Positions 60,243 to 64,000 of a stretch of DNA of 64,000 bases are shown one piece after another (the stretch's first letter is position 1; each line of letters begins with the position of its first letter). The notes under the pieces were generated by a model. The model saw nothing but the letters and a program-made list of their open reading frames with translations, made no database searches and was not told the DNA's origin. The stretch is from Porticoccaceae bacterium (GTDB lineage Bacteria; Pseudomonadota; Gammaproteobacteria; Pseudomonadales; Porticoccaceae). The stretch is from NCBI GenBank assembly GCA_024644595.1, contig JAHEHL010000003.1, positions 124,001-188,000 of the forward strand, read 5' to 3'. A program made the position numbers and the translations under genes.

Positions 60243-62214
60243 GACTAAACGATTTTTTCTCTCGATGATCTGTGGCCTCGGCATCTTATCCTTTATAGGG
60301 GGCTGTGCGCCAACCACAACTCAGCACTCGACGTCCGTCTCGCGGGTGGCGCTTGGCAGTGCAGACAGTGAAGCCAGTCAGTCACTGGTTCACGAAGCTG
60401 AAATTGCCCTGCAGCGTGCCATCTCCGCTGACCCGGCCGAGAGAGATACTCTGTTGCTCGACAGTGCCATTCTATTCGCACAGGCCGGCGATATCAGGCA
60501 CAGCCAGCAGACTCTTGATAAGCTCAATCCAGGCGCCCTGAGTAATGATTATTTTGTCGAATACAGCCTACTCGGACTCGAACTCGATCTGGCCAGCTAC
60601 CAGCTTGACAGTGCCAGAAAACGCTTGGAAGAGCCGCGCTTTGTATCCCTCAGACAAGAACTGGGACAGACTTTTCAACAGCGCATCCTTAGTTTGGCGA
60701 GTGATATCAACTACGTAGCAGGCGATATTCGAAACAGTGTCGAAACCAGTATCCAACTTAGTGCACTCTACAATCCTAGAAAATTTTCTGATCAGCGCAG
60801 CATAGCGTTGCTCAACGACAAGATCTGGGTTCGACTCAGTGAAATGCCATTTCATCAGCTGCAACAAATGGACGCCGGTGACACCAGTGTGCTGGGCGGC
60901 TGGCTGGAACTGGCAGCTTCGATGCGCTATCGACAAGCTGATCCTGTTGCGCAAAAAACGTTTTTCTCAGTATGGCAAAAACGCTGGCGTGAACACCCGG
61001 CAGCAAAATACCCACCGGCGGCGCTGAGCAACCGATCGTCCGGTCGAATACCTGAAGATATAGCCCTGCTGTTGCCGCTGCAGGGAAACTATGCGATTGC
61101 CAGTGATACCCTGCTGAGTGGCTTTATGAGCGGCTACTACGAAAATATGAGCAAGGGACAAGCCACTCCAACTATCGCGATTTATGACACATCGTCACGG
61201 CCGGTAACCGCAGTCTATGATGAGGCTGTTAACCGTGGAGCAGATCTGGTGATTGGCCCACTGCGCCAGTCACAGGTGAAAGAGTTGATTGCCAACTCTG
61301 ACTTGAAAGTACCAACCCTGACGCTAAACCGGCTGGATCATGATAATGAGAACAACCGGACTAATAATGACAGCCCTGGGGATCTAATAGACGAATTTGG
61401 CACTTCGACGGAGCGCTCCGGCAGTTCAATGAGCCGCTCTGGCAGTTTAATGGACCGCTCTGGCAACCCCGAAAACCTGCTTCAGTTTGGCCTCTCTGCA
61501 GAGGATGAAATGGATCAAATTAGCCGGCGCGCCTGGTTACAAGGACAGCGCAATGCATTCCTGATCACCCCTGAAAGTAGCTGGGGACAGAGGGCACAGC
61601 GGCATTTTGTCGATAGCTGGACCGCTCGGGGAGGTGTGGTTATCGGGGCGATAACATACCCCGACAGCGTCAATGACTTTACTCAATTACTCAGGTCACC
61701 CCTGGAAATCGATCTCAGCGAAAAGCGCGGCCTGGCCCTGCGACGCTCAGTCAAATACGGCCTCAACTCCACACCACGTCGGCGACAGGATATCGATTTG
61801 GTGATTGTGCTCGGCTATGGTGACAAAGTGCGACAGATAAAACCATCCCTGGATTTTCTCTATGCCGGCGATATTCCTGTCTATGCCACGTCGCATATCT
61901 ATGGCGGCAGTGAAGAGATTGAACTCAATCGCGATCTCAGCGGAATTACATTTAGCGCCATGCCGTGGACGCTGAACGGACAATTACCACGCACACTGCA
62001 ACCGGATCAGCGCTTGCCCACCGCCTTCCGCCAACTTTACGCCATGGGGTACGACGCTTTTCTACTCCATGGCTTGCTCGACCAACTCAATAGTCAGGAA
62101 TCAGTTCCGATATTTGGCGCCACCGGATTATTGAAGTCTTCGAACGGCATCATTACCCGCGACGAAAAGTGGGCTGAATTTAAAAATGGTCGAGTGATAC
62201 CGGCACAGCCCTAA
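60241..62214 (+). CDS. lpoA: Penicillin-binding-protein activator lipoprotein LpoA
   Basis: 657 residues. Lipoprotein signal ending in GGC (Cys22) followed by APTT. The N-terminal half is TPR-like helices, the C-terminal half resembles periplasmic substrate-binding proteins (ALLLPLQGNYA ... LRQSQVKELI). It activates PBP1A from the outer membrane. A low-complexity insert with three seven-residue repeats (RSGS type) lies at 391-411, in the binding-protein domain. First of the lpoA-yraN-diaA-dolP operon. Confidence 0.93.
   Translation: MTKRFFLSMICGLGILSFIGGCAPTTTQHSTSVSRVALGSADSEASQSLVHEAEIALQRAISADPAERDTLLLDSAILFAQAGDIRHSQQTLDKLNPGALSNDYFVEYSLLGLELDLASYQLDSARKRLEEPRFVSLRQELGQTFQQRILSLASDINYVAGDIRNSVETSIQLSALYNPRKFSDQRSIALLNDKIWVRLSEMPFHQLQQMDAGDTSVLGGWLELAASMRYRQADPVAQKTFFSVWQKRWREHPAAKYPPAALSNRSSGRIPEDIALLLPLQGNYAIASDTLLSGFMSGYYENMSKGQATPTIAIYDTSSRPVTAVYDEAVNRGADLVIGPLRQSQVKELIANSDLKVPTLTLNRLDHDNENNRTNNDSPGDLIDEFGTSTERSGSSMSRSGSLMDRSGNPENLLQFGLSAEDEMDQISRRAWLQGQRNAFLITPESSWGQRAQRHFVDSWTARGGVVIGAITYPDSVNDFTQLLRSPLEIDLSEKRGLALRRSVKYGLNSTPRRRQDIDLVIVLGYGDKVRQIKPSLDFLYAGDIPVYATSHIYGGSEEIELNRDLSGITFSAMPWTLNGQLPRTLQPDQRLPTAFRQLYAMGYDAFLLHGLLDQLNSQESVPIFGATGLLKSSNGIITRDEKWAEFKNGRVIPAQP
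61411..61473 (+). repeat. Three 21-base in-frame tandem repeats in lpoA
   Basis: Units at 61411, 61432 and 61453 encode ERSGSSM, SRSGSLM and DRSGNPE. They conserve CGCTC-GGCA cores and lie in a polar, Asn/Ser/Arg-rich stretch. Confidence 0.8.
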
Positions 62215-62241
62215 GCAGTTAATTGATCAAGGAGCGATATT

Positions 62242-62650
62242 TTGGGAAACCGGACGTTTCCATCAGACAAGGGTCAGAGTTTAAGCGGAACCGCCGCCGA
62301 GCAGATGGCTCAAGAGTATCTTGAGTCCCAGGGGCTGGCACTTATTTAAAAAAATTTTTCGCACCCGCAGGGGCGAAATTGACCTAATTATGCTGGATAA
62401 TAAGGTGCTGGTGTTTGTAGAAGTTCGCTTTCGCCGCAGCGCCCATTTTGGTTCCGCTGAGGAGTCGATTACCCTGCATAAATGTCAGCGATTGGCGGCA
62501 GCTGCACAGGCATATATGCAGCGTTATAATCTGACAGAAAAGGTTATCGCGCGGTTTGATGCCGTCGCTATCAGCCCATCGAGTGGAGGAAAAAGTCGCG
62601 CGAACATCAATGGGTTTTGCCTGAACTGGGTACGCAATATTTTGCAGTAA
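62242..62650 (+). pseudogene. yraN: YraN family (UPF0102) endonuclease-fold protein, frameshifted
   Basis: The gene starts with TTG at 62242 behind AGGAG; the first 35 codons contain the family's N-terminal helix (GTAAEQMAQEYLESQGLALI) and end at a TAA (62347). The rest continues in the +1 frame with FRTRRGEIDLIM, VFVEVRFRRSAHFG and the family's C-terminus to 62650. Joining the frames at the ATT-TAA gives exactly the spacing found in E. coli YraN between GL and GEIDLI. The break lies by a run of seven A and five T, so it is a true frameshift, a sequencing error or a recoding site. Function of the family is unknown; it has a Holliday-resolvase-like fold. Confidence 0.75.
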
Positions 62651-62672
62651 ACACTTTTCAAAATGGGGATAG

Positions 62673-63251
62673 TTGTCATTGGACGCACTAGATCAAAAGG
62701 TTTTTAACCAGTTTCAGAAGATGATTGAAGCGACCATGAGCACGGGCGAGAACTGTGCCGAGCATATCGTCACGGCTGCAGAAAGGATTGCCTCCGCGCT
62801 GCTGTCGGGCAACAAGATTTTCACCTGCGGCGATCAGTCCGGCGCGCTGGTTGCACAGTTGCTCACTGACTACTTATTACTGGGTTACGATATCGATCGG
62901 CCCGGATTTCCATCGCTTAACCTAAATCAAATGAACCCGGCCAGCGGCCATGGGCAATACTACAATCAGACACTCAATACCCATGCAGAGAGCGGCGACA
63001 TTCTGGTGTTACTCAGCGCCGGGAACTGTAATCCGAAACTGCTTGGTGCACTTAACACTGCGGTAAGCAAAGGCATGACTGTGGTTCTGCTGTCGGCAGA
63101 GAATGATGACTCACTGATTAATGCAGTCAGTTATAATGATGTACACATTGAGATTGGTGCAGGCCCATTACCGCTGACAACCCAATCGCAGTTACAAATT
63201 GTTCAGTGCCTTTGCGCTCTGATAGACAGTCATATTTTTGGAGGAGAATAA
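62673..63251 (+). CDS. diaA: SIS-domain protein DiaA (phosphoheptose-isomerase-like)
   Basis: 192 residues, SIS domain of the GmhA family. DiaA binds DnaA and stimulates orderly replication initiation. Position after yraN and before the BON lipoprotein gene is the E. coli order, which favours DiaA over a sugar isomerase. Start is TTG at 62673 (a second TTG two codons on), behind GGGGA. Confidence 0.9.
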   Translation: MSLDALDQKVFNQFQKMIEATMSTGENCAEHIVTAAERIASALLSGNKIFTCGDQSGALVAQLLTDYLLLGYDIDRPGFPSLNLNQMNPASGHGQYYNQTLNTHAESGDILVLLSAGNCNPKLLGALNTAVSKGMTVVLLSAENDDSLINAVSYNDVHIEIGAGPLPLTTQSQLQIVQCLCALIDSHIFGGE

Positions 63252-63836
63252 ATGCGTAAATCGGTCACATCATTTTCAGTGGTCTGTTGTCTTGCCAGCT
63301 GCATCTTTCTTGCCGGCTGCACCTCTTTAGTAGAATCTGTTGTCAAGGAACCTATCACGCCAGATCCAACCAGCTCATCCATCGGTTCGAATATCAGCGA
63401 CTTAAAGATGGATACTTTTATCGGGGTCAATATCAAGAAAGCCGACCCAGCATTGAAAAAATCCCATATCAATGTACATGTTTACGATGCGCTTGTACTA
63501 CTGACAGGTGAGGTGCCAACACAACAGTTGAAGGTTCTCGCGGGCGATACAGCGCGCGCTTATACCGGGGTTAGACAGGTCCACAATGAACTTCAGGTGC
63601 GTGGTAATTCATCGATTGTCGCACGTACCAATGACAGCCTTATCAGTGCTCAAGTCGCCACAAAAATGACGTTTGATTCAGAGATTAAGTCATCCACTGT
63701 TGAGGTCACGACCGAAGATGGTGTGGTCTATCTGATGGGTAAAGTACGCCGCTCCGATGGCGACAAAGCCGCTGCGGTTGCCAGCAGTACAAGTGGCGTG
63801 CGCAGTGTGGTTAAAGTCTTTGAATACGTGGACTAG
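63252..63836 (+). CDS. dolP: BON-domain outer-membrane lipoprotein DolP
   Basis: 194 residues. Lipoprotein leader with LAGC (Cys23), then two BON domains (about 55-115 and 125-192). DolP (YraP) binds anionic lipids at the division site and supports outer-membrane integrity. AGGAGG at the ideal distance precedes the ATG, one base after the diaA stop. Confidence 0.93.
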   Translation: MRKSVTSFSVVCCLASCIFLAGCTSLVESVVKEPITPDPTSSSIGSNISDLKMDTFIGVNIKKADPALKKSHINVHVYDALVLLTGEVPTQQLKVLAGDTARAYTGVRQVHNELQVRGNSSIVARTNDSLISAQVATKMTFDSEIKSSTVEVTTEDGVVYLMGKVRRSDGDKAAAVASSTSGVRSVVKVFEYVD

Positions 63837-63837
63837 T

Positions 63838-63864
63838 GTTCAGCTGCATAAAATGCAGCTGAAC
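63838..63864. terminator. Strong hairpin between convergent dolP and thiolase genes
   Basis: A perfect 12-base stem, GTTCAGCTGCAT and ATGCAGCTGAAC, with a three-base loop, two bases after the dolP stop. There is no T-run on the plus side. It probably terminates or protects the ends of both transcripts. Confidence 0.6.
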
Positions 63865-63875
63865 AGTGTTAACAC

Positions 63876-64000
<125 letters not shown>

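Noticed and set aside
62329-62349. Programmed +1 frameshift signal in yraN modelled on prfB
   Set aside because: An AGGGG precedes the stop, but the spacer is nine bases rather than three and the slip codon is ATT, so the prfB mechanism is not supported.

Overview
The window is a dense, mostly housekeeping stretch of a gammaproteobacterial chromosome. Operon contents and gene order are Pseudomonas-like: a thioredoxin/yihY/arsC-like/wrbA/DUF2069 ... hda/DUF2066/purM/purN/DUF3108 block, mrp-metG-rsxABCDGE, ccoNOQP-ccoGHIS, and rsmI-lpoA-yraN-diaA-dolP. Small differences, such as a carotenoid-oxygenase/beta-oxidation cluster and an E. coli-type pyrC beside rnt, suggest a marine relative of the Cellvibrionales/SAR92-Porticoccus-Spongiibacter type rather than a true Pseudomonas. 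That placement is inference. I see no rRNA, tRNA, CRISPR array, insertion sequence or prophage.

Layout. 0-1.6 kb: the end of an amino-acid permease and a convergent aldehyde dehydrogenase. 1.8-12.3 kb: a lipoprotein thioredoxin, YihY membrane protein, ArsC-like reductase, WrbA, DUF2069, SppA protease, Hda, DUF2066, PurM, PurN, DUF3108 and DUF3014. 12.3-20.7 kb: dcd, then an accessory-looking catabolic cluster. It holds a tandem-HxlR regulator with a carotenoid-cleavage-type oxygenase, divergent from a nitronate-monooxygenase-like flavoenzyme, an acyl-CoA ligase and two thiolase-family enzymes whose ends overlap by one base. 20.7-21.6 kb: an AT-rich island with one small lipoprotein gene and what looks like a decayed gene.

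21.6-32.4 kb: mrp/apbC, metG and the complete rsxABCDGE electron-transport operon, with a TPP-dependent enzyme behind it and a VOC protein. 32.6-40 kb: a secreted helical-repeat protein, a PLP dehydratase, a MATE pump, cbpM-cbpA, a CorA-like transporter overlapping an MscS channel, and a Yip1-domain protein. 40-49 kb: the high-affinity cbb3 oxidase structural operon ccoNOQP and its assembly set ccoGHIS plus a SafE-like membrane protein. A perfect FNR/Anr box lies upstream of ccoN and a second lies upstream of the Yip1 gene, so this stretch is probably an oxygen-limitation regulon.

49-64 kb: argG, a formyltransferase-like gene, pyrC-rnt, an alanine/glycine symporter, an unusual pair of an FHA-domain membrane protein and a secreted trypsin-like protease, maeB, then the divergent rsmI and lpoA-yraN-diaA-dolP envelope cluster, ending in the C-terminus of a convergent thiolase. 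The yraN reading frame is broken by a one-base frameshift beside homopolymer runs.

Points most worth a second look: the FHA/protease pair; the carotenoid-oxygenase catabolic cluster with its duplicated Cys-containing HxlR regulator and a thiolase lacking the usual second cysteine; the extra Anr box at the Yip1 gene; the yraN frameshift; the amber-interrupted relic near 21.4 kb; and a perfect dyad in the rsx leader. Nothing here is convincingly a wholly new defence or mobile system.
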